Source of the DNA: JAKVAV01 sp964651785
GTDB taxonomy: Bacteria; Bacteroidota; Bacteroidia; Flavobacteriales_D; Cryomorphaceae
DNA length: 16,483 nt
Direction: 5' to 3'
NCBI GenBank assembly: GCA_964651785.1
Contig: CAZYWJ010000070.1
Coordinates: 1 to 16,483, forward strand
Positions 7,466-14,734 of the stretch are shown piece after piece. Positions within the stretch are counted from its first letter, which is position 1. The number at the start of each line of letters is the position of its first letter. The position numbers and the translations under genes were made by a program. The notes beneath the pieces are model-generated. The model was not told the DNA's origin. It made no database searches and saw only the letters and a program-made list of their open reading frames with translations.

Positions 7466-9006
7466 TTAAAGATTTCCTCAGGCGAATCGGGCCTTCGGGC
7501 ATCATCCCAAATAAAACCTTCAAAGACTTTTTCATCTTCGGGCAATTGCTCCAAAGGATAGAACGTACCGTCAGGCTTAGTCAGGAATAAGATTCGGTCA
7601 ATCTTCCGCTCGATCATGAAGATTTCGATATTGGAACATATCGCCTTATTCACTCCGATAAATTTGGTGGGCTCCGTCACCTTTCCGGTGCTGTCGGGTT
7701 TCTCCTCTTCACTTGCGTAATAAAGCGATTGGCCGTTTCCTTTGATCAGAATCCGTCGCAGGTCATTCTCTTCAAAAAATCCCGTGAGTCGTTTTCCTTT
7801 GATTTGATTGTATTTGGTCGAGTCTACTTTGTTCACCATAAAGGCATGATCAAACACAAAGAGATTTTCCACTACTCCGTCATAGGTGCGAATTAAAATG
7901 GTATCTCCCGTTATCTGCAGACTATCCGCCCAAAGTACCGGGTTGGTATACATATAAATGAGACTGTCATCTGCCGCGTAAATCAGCGAATCGGCAGCCC
8001 CCTGCATATCCTTCCGGAAAAACTTGACTGAAGGGTAGGCATACACGCGATTGCCGATCAGGCTGTCTTCTACGGCCATCAAGGTATCGCCGTGGAGAAA
8101 GAGTGTATCGGTCAAATCGTACTGCAACATTTCGGCGCGACCGGTTACATAATTTCTCCCGATCAGATCATTGTACTCGCCGTAATCTCCCCTAATGACA
8201 AATTGATCTGCAGTGTCGGTTACGCTTACATTCAAATAGGCTTTTCCGAGTTCCTCATTTCTTGAATACCAAAGGCTGTCGCCTCTCAAGACCTGCTTTC
8301 GGTTGTCGATGTAGGCATTCTTGTTGAATTGAGAAATATCGTTGAACGTATCGTACCACCCGTTTTCGCAGTAGATGGTATTCTCATCGCTGTAAATGAA
8401 AGTCGGGCCGTAGAAGTAGGCTATTTCTGATTGATTGCCATACTGCAGCGTATCGGTTTCCACTCGGTAGTTCGGATTGTTCAGTACTACGCTGTCGCGA
8501 AAAAAGAAGTACTCGCTGTTCGAATCGTAAATTCCTTCACACGATACCAATCGGTTATCATTCTTTCGGCTCACAATGTTCCCTCTGTCGTAAAAAATGG
8601 CCTGCCCCGTTTTTCGATCGTAGTCCAAAGTGTGCGTAGTCAGCGTCATCTCGGCATCCTTCAGCACTACATTGTCCCTTACTTTGACGTACTGCGTGTT
8701 TCCGTTATAATTCAGCTTGTCGCTGGTCATCGTTAGCGTATCGCCCTGATTGATGCGCACGTTTCCGAAAGCATCCAAACTATTGGAAGCATTGTAGAGA
8801 TAGGCAGAATCGCAATACATGATTGCACCTTTATGCTTGAAGATGACATCTCCAAGGAGTCGCTGGGCGTCTACTCCGATGCTTTTGTCGAAGCGCAATT
8901 TATCAGCTTGGACCAATTCGATCTTGCTCTTTCCCTGAGAAAGGGAAATAAGCGGCAATAACAAAAGAATGAGTGTAATACGTAACGGGTTCTTACCGAT
9001 TTTCAT
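7462..9006 (-). CDS. OstA-like protein (LptA/OstA_2 family), periplasmic
   Basis: The protein has 514 aa from the ATG at 9004-9006. The frame stays open upstream into purA, but this ATG is followed directly by a good signal peptide (basic MKIGKNPLR, then a leucine-rich core, cut near SLSQ/G), so the upstream part is rejected. The mature protein consists of repeated OstA beta-strands, for example the GDVIFKHKGAIMYCDSA, GNVRINQGDTLTMTSDKL and DNVVLKDAEMTLTTHTLDYD stretches. It is much longer than enterobacterial LptA (about 185 aa), which is normal for Bacteroidota OstA-like proteins. The likely role is part of the periplasmic LPS bridge to LptD, whose gene converges from the other strand one gene away. 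Charged DSLIYAADDSLIYMY-type repeats mark the middle (about 330-360). It follows purA by 31 bp and may be cotranscribed with it. Confidence 0.88.
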   Translation of the reverse strand: MKIGKNPLRITLILLLLPLISLSQGKSKIELVQADKLRFDKSIGVDAQRLLGDVIFKHKGAIMYCDSAYLYNASNSLDAFGNVRINQGDTLTMTSDKLNYNGNTQYVKVRDNVVLKDAEMTLTTHTLDYDRKTGQAIFYDRGNIVSRKNDNRLVSCEGIYDSNSEYFFFRDSVVLNNPNYRVETDTLQYGNQSEIAYFYGPTFIYSDENTIYCENGWYDTFNDISQFNKNAYIDNRKQVLRGDSLWYSRNEELGKAYLNVSVTDTADQFVIRGDYGEYNDLIGRNYVTGRAEMLQYDLTDTLFLHGDTLMAVEDSLIGNRVYAYPSVKFFRKDMQGAADSLIYAADDSLIYMYTNPVLWADSLQITGDTILIRTYDGVVENLFVFDHAFMVNKVDSTKYNQIKGKRLTGFFEENDLRRILIKGNGQSLYYASEEEKPDSTGKVTEPTKFIGVNKAICSNIEIFMIERKIDRILFLTKPDGTFYPLEQLPEDEKVFEGFIWDDARRPDSPEEIFN

Positions 9007-9056
9007 CGGGACGCCCGTGGCAATTCTCGTGCCGATCTTAAGCCGGTACGCCCGTG
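8996..9056. repeat. Imperfect short direct repeat spanning the purA/ostA-like junction
   Basis: The 13-mers at 9007-9019 and 9044-9056 are CGG(G/T)ACGCCCGTG with one mismatch. Each has a CCGAT(T/C)TT block just to the left (8996 and 9032), with a 1-nt indel between. The unit is about 24 nt and the period 36-37 nt. One copy covers the last codons and stop of purA, the other the start of the OstA-like gene. It could be a decayed tandem duplication or chance. Confidence 0.4.
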
Positions 9057-10324
9057 CGAACAATGGTTTGACTTCTATCGGGACCCACCGATACCACGGT
9101 GATGGGGGTTTCCAAAGCTTTTTCAAGGTAGTCGATATAAGCGCTCAACTCTTCCGGAAAATCGTCTTCGCTGTTCAGCTTGGTCAGGTCTTTCTTCCAG
9201 CCGGGCAAAGATTCATAGACAGGCTCTATTTTTTCGCCGGTCACATCGTAGGGCAAGTAGTCGATCTTCTCCCCTCGATAAATGTAGTGGGTGCAAACTT
9301 TGATTTCGTCAAAGATGGAAAGCACATCGGCTTTGGTCATGTTCAGCATGGTGACGCCGTTGATCATAATGGCGTATTTCAGCGCGGGCAAATCAATCCA
9401 ACCGCAGCGGCGGGGTCTTCCGGTAGTCGCTCCGAATTCGTGCCCTTCTTTTCTCAATCGCTCTCCCGTTTCATCGAAAAGTTCGGTTGGAAAAGGTCCG
9501 CTACCCACACGCGTGCAGTAAGCTTTGAATATTCCGATTACATCGCCGATTCGGTTGGGCGCCACACCCAAACCCGTGCAGGCACCTGCGGCTATGGTAT
9601 TGGATGAAGTCACAAAAGGATAACTTCCGAAATCGATATCGAGCAAGCTGCCTTGAGCTCCCTCAGCCAAGATCTTTTTGCCTTCGGCTAAGTCACGATT
9701 CAACTGATGCTCGCTGTCGATCAAGGTCAATTCTTTGATTTTAGCTATTCCCGCAAACCACGCTTCTTCCTTTTCGGTAATGTCATAGTCGTAATCGTAA
9801 GGCTCCAAGAGGCGTTGGTGCTTCGCCTTTAAGGCTTCGTACCTGCTTTGAAAATCAGGGGCCTCAATATCACCGATGCGCAATCCGTTTCTACCGGTCT
9901 TGTCCATATAGGTCGGGCCGATACCTTTCAGCGTCGAGCCGATTTTCTTCTTGCCTTTGTCTGCTTCGCTTGCACCATCGAGTACGCAATGTGTCGGCAG
10001 GATGAGGTGCGCTTTTCGCGAAACGACCAAGTTCTTATTTACATCAACGCCCATTTTTTCGAGCGCATCAATTTCTCTTTTGAAAATAATGGGATCAATC
10101 ACGACACCATTTCCAACCAAATTGAGTTTTTCCGAATGAAAAATCCCCGAAGGAATCGTGTGCAATACGTGCTTGATATTGTTGAATTCCAGCGTGTGTC
10201 CGGCATTGGGTCCGCCCTGAAAGCGCGCAATCACGTCATACTTGGGCGTAAGTACGTCCACTATTTTTCCCTTTCCTTCGTCGCCCCACTGGAGACCGAG
10301 AAGCACATCGACTTTTGCTTTCAT
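9038..10324 (-). CDS. purA: Adenylosuccinate synthetase
   Basis: The enzyme has 428 aa, the normal full length. It makes adenylosuccinate from IMP, aspartate and GTP, the first committed step from IMP to AMP, in the cytoplasm. The GTP-binding loop GLQWGDEGKGK (residues 10-20) holds catalytic D15, and H43 is in GGPNAGHT. The IMP loop region GSTLKGIGPTY, the aspartate-binding GATTGRPRRCGW segment and the C-terminal guanine-recognition SVGPDRSQTIV stretch are all present. The start is ATG, 6 bp after the STAS-gene stop, and the OstA-like gene follows 31 bp later. The close packing behind the Fur-family and STAS genes suggests one transcript. Nothing is missing or unusual in the protein itself. 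Confidence 0.97.
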   Translation of the reverse strand: MKAKVDVLLGLQWGDEGKGKIVDVLTPKYDVIARFQGGPNAGHTLEFNNIKHVLHTIPSGIFHSEKLNLVGNGVVIDPIIFKREIDALEKMGVDVNKNLVVSRKAHLILPTHCVLDGASEADKGKKKIGSTLKGIGPTYMDKTGRNGLRIGDIEAPDFQSRYEALKAKHQRLLEPYDYDYDITEKEEAWFAGIAKIKELTLIDSEHQLNRDLAEGKKILAEGAQGSLLDIDFGSYPFVTSSNTIAAGACTGLGVAPNRIGDVIGIFKAYCTRVGSGPFPTELFDETGERLRKEGHEFGATTGRPRRCGWIDLPALKYAIMINGVTMLNMTKADVLSIFDEIKVCTHYIYRGEKIDYLPYDVTGEKIEPVYESLPGWKKDLTKLNSEDDFPEELSAYIDYLEKALETPITVVSVGPDRSQTIVRTGVPA

Positions 10325-10330
10325 GTATGC

Positions 10331-10687
10331 TTATTGAGGAAGTTCTTGCAAGTGCTTTACGGCTTCTTCACGCGTATCCTTCAACGTGAAGACGGTGTCC
10401 AATTTAGTAACCGAAAACAGCGATTTGATTCTGGAAGTGGATCCCGCCACCACGGCTTCACCGCCATTGTTTCGACACTTATTCATCAAATTTAAGATGA
10501 TGTTCAGCCCCGTGCTATTCATGTATTCCAGTTGACTCAAGTCAATGATAAATCGGTGATGCCCCGCCGCCATCTGCTCTTCCACTTCGGCGCCGATGTC
10601 AATGGCTTCGGCCTTATCGACCAGCTTGCCTTGCATCTCTAGAAAAATGAGTTTGTCCCTTTCGGTGATAGAATAGTTAAATGCCAT
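10331..10687 (-). CDS. STAS-domain protein, anti-sigma-factor-antagonist type (SpoIIAA-like)
   Basis: The protein has 118 aa and is a single STAS domain with no fused partner. The core DLSQLEYMNSTGLNIIL (about 49-65) corresponds to the phosphorylation loop of SpoIIAA/RsbV proteins, so S58 is the predicted phosphoacceptor; the usual D-S-S-G reads N-S-T-G here. The following beta-alpha units end in the normal C-terminal helix. In the family, the unphosphorylated protein binds an HPK-type anti-sigma kinase or another switch partner. No such kinase or PP2C phosphatase is in the window. It has 6-bp gaps on both sides (to the Fur-family gene and purA), so it is very probably co-transcribed with them. 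The domain call is firm; the partner and output are unknown. Confidence 0.9.
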   Translation of the reverse strand: MAFNYSITERDKLIFLEMQGKLVDKAEAIDIGAEVEEQMAAGHHRFIIDLSQLEYMNSTGLNIILNLMNKCRNNGGEAVVAGSTSRIKSLFSVTKLDTVFTLKDTREEAVKHLQELPQ

Positions 10688-10693
10688 TGGATA

Positions 10694-11161
10694 TTATTCG
10701 GATTTTTTTGACTTGCTCGAATCAGAGCCATTTCTCTCGGCGTAAAAGTACAAACTATGGTGCATAATTTTAACGTCGAATATCTCTTCTACGGTAGCTT
10801 TTATGGCCTCAATGCGCGGGTCGCAAAACTCAAGTACTTCCCCCGTTTCGGTTACAATAACATGATCGTGTTGCTTGTATTCATGAGACTTTTCAAACTG
10901 AGCCGGATTTTTACCAAATTGGTGTTTTCGAACCAAGTTACAGGCCATCAATAGATCGATGGTGTTGTATAGCGTCGCCCTGCTTACACGATAATTCTTA
11001 TTCTTCATTTGAATGTAAAGCGACTCTACATCAAAATGACCTGAATACTCGTAGATTTCATTAAGAATTGCAAACCTCTCGGGGGTCTTTCGGTGACCGT
11101 TTTTTTCGAGGTATGCCGAAAAAATTTGTTTTACTTTTTCTTTCAGTTCTAGTGTCGCCAC
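10694..11161 (-). CDS. Fur-family transcriptional repressor lacking CxxC zinc motifs
   Basis: The protein has 155 aa and starts at GTG (11159-11161). The winged-helix DNA-binding half has the recognition-helix signature RVSRATLYNTIDLL (about 58-71), matching the Fur/PerR/Zur pattern. The metal-binding half keeps H42, E90, H98, D99, H100, E111 and H134/H135, positions that align with the Fur regulatory metal site. The two CxxC pairs that hold structural zinc in many Fur proteins are absent: VTETG stands where CxxCG is expected, and the only cysteines are C74 and C113. The C-terminus is a short Ser/Lys tail. Which metal or signal it senses (iron, peroxide or other) cannot be told. It follows rel/spoT by 43 bp, with its own candidate promoter and palindrome in that gap, and leads the STAS gene by 6 bp. 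Confidence 0.92.
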   Translation of the reverse strand: MATLELKEKVKQIFSAYLEKNGHRKTPERFAILNEIYEYSGHFDVESLYIQMKNKNYRVSRATLYNTIDLLMACNLVRKHQFGKNPAQFEKSHEYKQHDHVIVTETGEVLEFCDPRIEAIKATVEEIFDVKIMHHSLYFYAERNGSDSSKSKKSE

Positions 11162-11178
11162 GTGTTGACTTTAAGAAT

Positions 11179-11186
11179 CAAAGGTA
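11179..11186 (-). promoter_or_regulatory. Candidate -7 element (TACCTTTG) of the Fur-family gene
   Basis: Read on the minus strand, TACCTTTG fits the Bacteroidota consensus TAnnTTTG exactly. It lies 17 nt upstream of the GTG start, leaving room for a very short leader. No clear -33 TTG is seen; a perfect palindrome lies over that region instead. Confidence 0.55.
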
Positions 11187-11193
11187 GTCACTT

Positions 11194-11208
11194 TTAGCGA
11201 ATCGCTAA
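11194..11208. promoter_or_regulatory. Perfect 7-1-7 palindrome, candidate Fur-family operator
   Basis: TTAGCGA-A-TCGCTAA is a perfect inverted repeat with 7-bp arms and one central base, the same geometry as Fur, PerR and Zur boxes. It covers the last codon and stop of rel/spoT and begins 7 bp upstream of the candidate -7 element of the Fur-family gene. A bound repressor there would block RNA polymerase. Autoregulation is inferred from position. The arm sequence is not a classical Fur box, and about one such palindrome is expected by chance in a window this long. Confidence 0.45.
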
Positions 11209-13430
11209 TCGTCATCTGAGTTCGGATCCTGACCCAATTTAACGCGTTCCACGGTAAGTACACCTTCAACGCTTTTCAGCCTCTTGATCAGGTTGTTTAA
11301 ATGATCGGTGTCATAAACTAATACGGTTACGCGGCCGTTGAACACACCGTCGTTGCTCTCAAAGCTAATAGCTTTCATGTTTACGTTCAGGTCCGTAGAG
11401 ATGGCGTGAGTAATCTTTTCCACCAATCCAATGTCATCAATTCCCTTAAATCGAATTTGAGCAGCAAATTCACTCTCTTTTTGGCTCTGCCATTTTGCTT
11501 TGATAATGCGATAGGCAAAGTTTGATCTCATTTGCACGGCATTGGGGCATCGTACGCGGTGTATTTTGATTCCGTCATTTATCGTCACAAAACCAAAAAC
11601 ATCATCTCCCGGAATGGGGTTGCAACATTGTGAAAGTCGATAAGGAACATCCACTTCGTCATCTCCGATGATCAGGGTGTCTTTCGGGATATTTTGGCCA
11701 CCCTGTTTTTTCGGCTCTTCCTGACCGTTTTCCTGACCGCGTTTTTCGAAATGGATTTGCTTCTGATCAACCGTAAAACCTTTCAGTTTTTTCAGGGTTA
11801 CCTTTCCTTTGGCTATATCTTCATAGAGAGAGGTGGCTGAATCGTAACCGTAATATTTTTCGAGTTCGGATACGTTGCGGCTGTTAAATTCAACGTCCAA
11901 ACTTTTAAACTTACGCTGAACGATTTCCTTTCCCATCCCGGCAATCTTCTTCTGCTCTTCTTTTAGCGCTTGCTTGATTTTCGACTTGGCTTTTGCCGTC
12001 ACGACGTAGCTGAGCCAGTCTTCTTTAGCCCTTTGCTTTTTCGATGTGAGAATTTCAATCTGGTCTCCGCTTTTCAGCTTGTGACTGAGTGGCACCAATC
12101 GCTGATCCACCTTGGCTCCGATACATGTCTCACCAACCTGCGAGTGAATTTCAAAAGCAAAATCCAGAGCAGTGGCGCCTGCCGGCAATGTTTTCAAATC
12201 TCCGTTGGGCGTGAAGACGAAAATTTCATCGCTGAATAAGTTGAGCTTGAAGTCGTCAATAAAATCGAGTGCGGTGCTGTTATTGGTTTCCAGCATATCG
12301 CGTATGCGGTGTAGCCAAGTGTCCAAACTGGATTCCTGGGCTTGCTGATCTTTGTATTTCCAGTGAGCGGCGTAACCCTTTTCGGCAATTTCATCCATCC
12401 GCTTTGTCCTGATTTGCACTTCAACCCATTTGCCCGTCGGACTCATTACGGTAGTGTGGAGCGATTCATATCCATTCCCTTTGGGTGTAGATATCCAATC
12501 GCGCAATCGGTCGGGGTTTGGCTGGTAAAAATCAGTCACGATACTGTAAACTTTCCAGCACAGCGCTTTTTCGTTTTTCAGATCCGTATCCAGAATAATT
12601 CTGATAGCAAAAACGTCGTATATCTCGTCAAATGGTATATTCTTCTTGTGAATCTTATTCCAAATGCTGTAAACGGATTTAGGTCTGCCTTTGATTTCGT
12701 AATTGAAACCCTCGACATCAAGGGCACGCTTGATCGGTAGCGTAAAGCGGTTGATAAATCGTGTTCTAACCGCCTGCCCTTTTTTTAGATTGGTTTGAAT
12801 CTCATCGTACTCTTCGGGCTCGGTATACTTTAATGCTAAATCTTCAAGTTCCGTTTTAATGGCATATAATCCCAATCGATGAGCCAAGGGCGCAAACATA
12901 AATTGCGTTTCGCTCGCAATTTTGAGTTGCTTATCGTGACGCATTGATTCGAGCGTGCGCATATTGTGCAGCCTGTCCGCCAGCTTAATCAGAATCACCC
13001 GAACGTCATCTGATAGCGTGAGCAGCATCTTTTTAAAATTCTCGGCCTGAATGCTCGAAGTGTGGTCGAACACATCAGAGATTTTTGTCAATCCGTCTAT
13101 GATGTCTCGCACCTTCGTACCAAACTGATAGTCGATATCCTCGAGGCTTATCTCGGTATCTTCTACCGTATCGTGCAAAATGGCTCCGACGATACTCGTC
13201 GTTCCCAAGCCTATTTCTTCAGCGCATATTCTGGCTACAGCCAAAGGATGAAGAATGTAAGGTTCGCCCGATTTTCGGCGCATGTCTTTATGCGCTTCCA
13301 TTGCCAAATCGAAAGCTTTCCGAATTATTTTTCGGTCTTCTTTATCCTTGGAATATTTCGCAACGCGAAGCAGTCCTCTGTACGCAGAGAGGATCAATTT
13401 TTTATCTACTTCGGGGTCGAGCTTTTTCAC
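11205..13430 (-). CDS. Bifunctional (p)ppGpp synthetase/hydrolase, Rel/SpoT family
   Basis: The protein has 741 aa, the normal length for long RSH enzymes, which make and break (p)ppGpp in the stringent response. The HD hydrolase domain is intact, with H61, HD at 86-87, ED at 90-91, and D152/N156 in LADRLHNMR. The synthetase domain has KGRPKSVYSIWNKI (248-260) and GYESLHT (320-326), so both activities are predicted. A TGS domain (about 400-462), a helical region, a zinc-finger-like Cys cluster (QCCNPIPGDD to RVRCPNA, 601-631) and a C-terminal ACT domain (about 655-735) follow. A polar Q/E/G/K-rich linker (about 562-583) precedes the zinc-finger segment. The start is GTG (13428-13430), with an in-frame TAA 9 nt upstream that excludes a longer form. 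It lies 23 bp after the fumarylacetoacetase gene. Confidence 0.95.
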   Translation of the reverse strand: MKKLDPEVDKKLILSAYRGLLRVAKYSKDKEDRKIIRKAFDLAMEAHKDMRRKSGEPYILHPLAVARICAEEIGLGTTSIVGAILHDTVEDTEISLEDIDYQFGTKVRDIIDGLTKISDVFDHTSSIQAENFKKMLLTLSDDVRVILIKLADRLHNMRTLESMRHDKQLKIASETQFMFAPLAHRLGLYAIKTELEDLALKYTEPEEYDEIQTNLKKGQAVRTRFINRFTLPIKRALDVEGFNYEIKGRPKSVYSIWNKIHKKNIPFDEIYDVFAIRIILDTDLKNEKALCWKVYSIVTDFYQPNPDRLRDWISTPKGNGYESLHTTVMSPTGKWVEVQIRTKRMDEIAEKGYAAHWKYKDQQAQESSLDTWLHRIRDMLETNNSTALDFIDDFKLNLFSDEIFVFTPNGDLKTLPAGATALDFAFEIHSQVGETCIGAKVDQRLVPLSHKLKSGDQIEILTSKKQRAKEDWLSYVVTAKAKSKIKQALKEEQKKIAGMGKEIVQRKFKSLDVEFNSRNVSELEKYYGYDSATSLYEDIAKGKVTLKKLKGFTVDQKQIHFEKRGQENGQEEPKKQGGQNIPKDTLIIGDDEVDVPYRLSQCCNPIPGDDVFGFVTINDGIKIHRVRCPNAVQMRSNFAYRIIKAKWQSQKESEFAAQIRFKGIDDIGLVEKITHAISTDLNVNMKAISFESNDGVFNGRVTVLVYDTDHLNNLIKRLKSVEGVLTVERVKLGQDPNSDDD

Positions 13431-13453
13431 GGGTGAGGATTATATCTCCTTAT

Positions 13454-14725
13454 TTATTTGGCGGGCAGTACTTTGGTTTTAACCTCTCCGAAGCCAATTC
13501 TCAAATCATCGTTTTGGCAATGACCGCGCATAATTACCGTGTCATTGTCATTGATGAATTTTCGTTCCGTTCCATCAGGCATCTGCACCGGCTTTGAGCC
13601 TCGCCAGGTTATTTCCAGCATGGAACCATAGCTCGAAGAGTCGCTCCCCGAAATGGTTCCCGAAGCCATCATGTCGCCACATCTCACGTTGCAGCCATTC
13701 ACCGTATGGTGAGCCAACTGCTGATTCATGTTCCAATACATGTTTCGGTAGTTGGAATGGCAGATGGTCTTAGATTCTCCTTTCTCCGTTTCAATCGCTA
13801 CTTCGAGATTGATGTCGATGTGCTTGTCACCGCTGTATTCCAAGTATGGTAGTACTTTTGGTTCCTGCTTGGGTCCGCTTGTGCGGAAAGGCTCCAATGC
13901 ATCCAATGTCACGATCCATGGCGAAACGGATGAGGCAAAATTCTTCGCGAGAAATGGCCCGAGTGGTACATATTCCCATTTTTGAATGTCACGCGCCGAC
14001 CAGTCGTTGAACAGAATCATTCCGAAAATATAATCATCAGCTTCGGCAGTGGATATGCTGTCTCCAAGAGGTTTACCATCGTAGGTTACGAAAGCCATTT
14101 CCAATTCAAAATCCAACAGCTTTGTAGGACCGAAAACGGGCGGTTCGTCGTCTTTTGGTTTGGTTTGCCCTTTCGGGCGATGAATGGGCTGTCCGGAAGG
14201 GATGATGGAAGAACTACGCCCGTGATAGGCCACCGGAATGTGTTTCCAATTCGGCAAAAGCGCATTATCGGGATCGCGAAACATCGTACCCACATTGGTG
14301 GCGTGCTCCATGCTGGAATAGAAATCGGTGTAGTCGCCTACTTGGACGGGTAGGTGCATTTTCACATCACCTTGGCGATGCATCGCCGATTCTATTTCCG
14401 ATTTTTTCTCAGTATAAATTCCATCTGCATCAAAAAGCTCGGCCAGTCGGTTTCTCAATTTTCGAGTGGCTTCTTTGCCCTTTTTCATCAAGGGATTTAA
14501 AAAGGGACCTTCAAATTCTTTGGCTGAAAAGCCCAAATCCGAAAAGAAACCTTTTGCCTCGAGCACGGACAAATCGGCCAGTTGATCGCCGATTGCCACA
14601 CAGGGTTTTGGCTCCGAAGAATCCGTGGAATAAATGCCGAAAGGCAGGTTTTGAATTGGAAAATCGTTGTTATGAGGGATCTCGACCCAAGACTTTCGAT
14701 TCGGGTCATTTGCTGAAATTTGCAT
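13454..14725 (-). CDS. fahA: Fumarylacetoacetase
   Basis: The enzyme has 423 aa and hydrolyses fumarylacetoacetate to fumarate and acetoacetate, the last step of tyrosine/homogentisate breakdown. Key residues align with mouse FAH at an offset of about 8: metal ligands D134 (DYTDFYSS), E207 and E209 (DFELEM) and D241 (NDWSARD); catalytic H141 (EHATN); substrate contacts Y136, R150, Y167, R245, Q248 and K261. The C-terminal GTISG and SMLEITW stretches are also present, the latter carrying the second catalytic Glu near 371. The ATG lies 9 bp after the glyA stop, so the two are probably co-transcribed. The other tyrosine-catabolic genes (hppD, hmgA, maiA) are not in the window. Specificity could be for a related acylpyruvate, but the length and active site fit FAH best. 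Confidence 0.95.
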   Translation of the reverse strand: MQISANDPNRKSWVEIPHNNDFPIQNLPFGIYSTDSSEPKPCVAIGDQLADLSVLEAKGFFSDLGFSAKEFEGPFLNPLMKKGKEATRKLRNRLAELFDADGIYTEKKSEIESAMHRQGDVKMHLPVQVGDYTDFYSSMEHATNVGTMFRDPDNALLPNWKHIPVAYHGRSSSIIPSGQPIHRPKGQTKPKDDEPPVFGPTKLLDFELEMAFVTYDGKPLGDSISTAEADDYIFGMILFNDWSARDIQKWEYVPLGPFLAKNFASSVSPWIVTLDALEPFRTSGPKQEPKVLPYLEYSGDKHIDINLEVAIETEKGESKTICHSNYRNMYWNMNQQLAHHTVNGCNVRCGDMMASGTISGSDSSSYGSMLEITWRGSKPVQMPDGTERKFINDNDTVIMRGHCQNDDLRIGFGEVKTKVLPAK

Positions 14726-14734
14726 GTAAGGGTT

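Noticed and set aside
9008..9017. Short GC hairpin between purA and the OstA-like gene as a terminator
   Set aside because: The stem is 4 bp at most and no T-tract follows; it overlaps coding sequence of the OstA-like gene's start region only by composition.
9007..9126. Upstream extension of the OstA-like gene by 40 codons
   Set aside because: It would overlap the purA end and place a Pro/Trp-rich segment before the signal peptide; the ATG at 9004-9006 gives a standard signal sequence.
8969..9607. 212-codon open frame on the plus strand opposite the purA 3' half
   Set aside because: It is antisense to purA catalytic regions and has no recognisable motif.
9848..10495. 215-codon open frame on the plus strand opposite purA and the STAS gene
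   Set aside because: It is a shadow frame: it crosses two well-supported minus-strand genes and has no family signature.
14167..14178. GCCC-TTTC-GGGC hairpin as a terminator
   Set aside because: The stem is only 4 bp, lies inside the fumarylacetoacetase coding region and has no T-tract.
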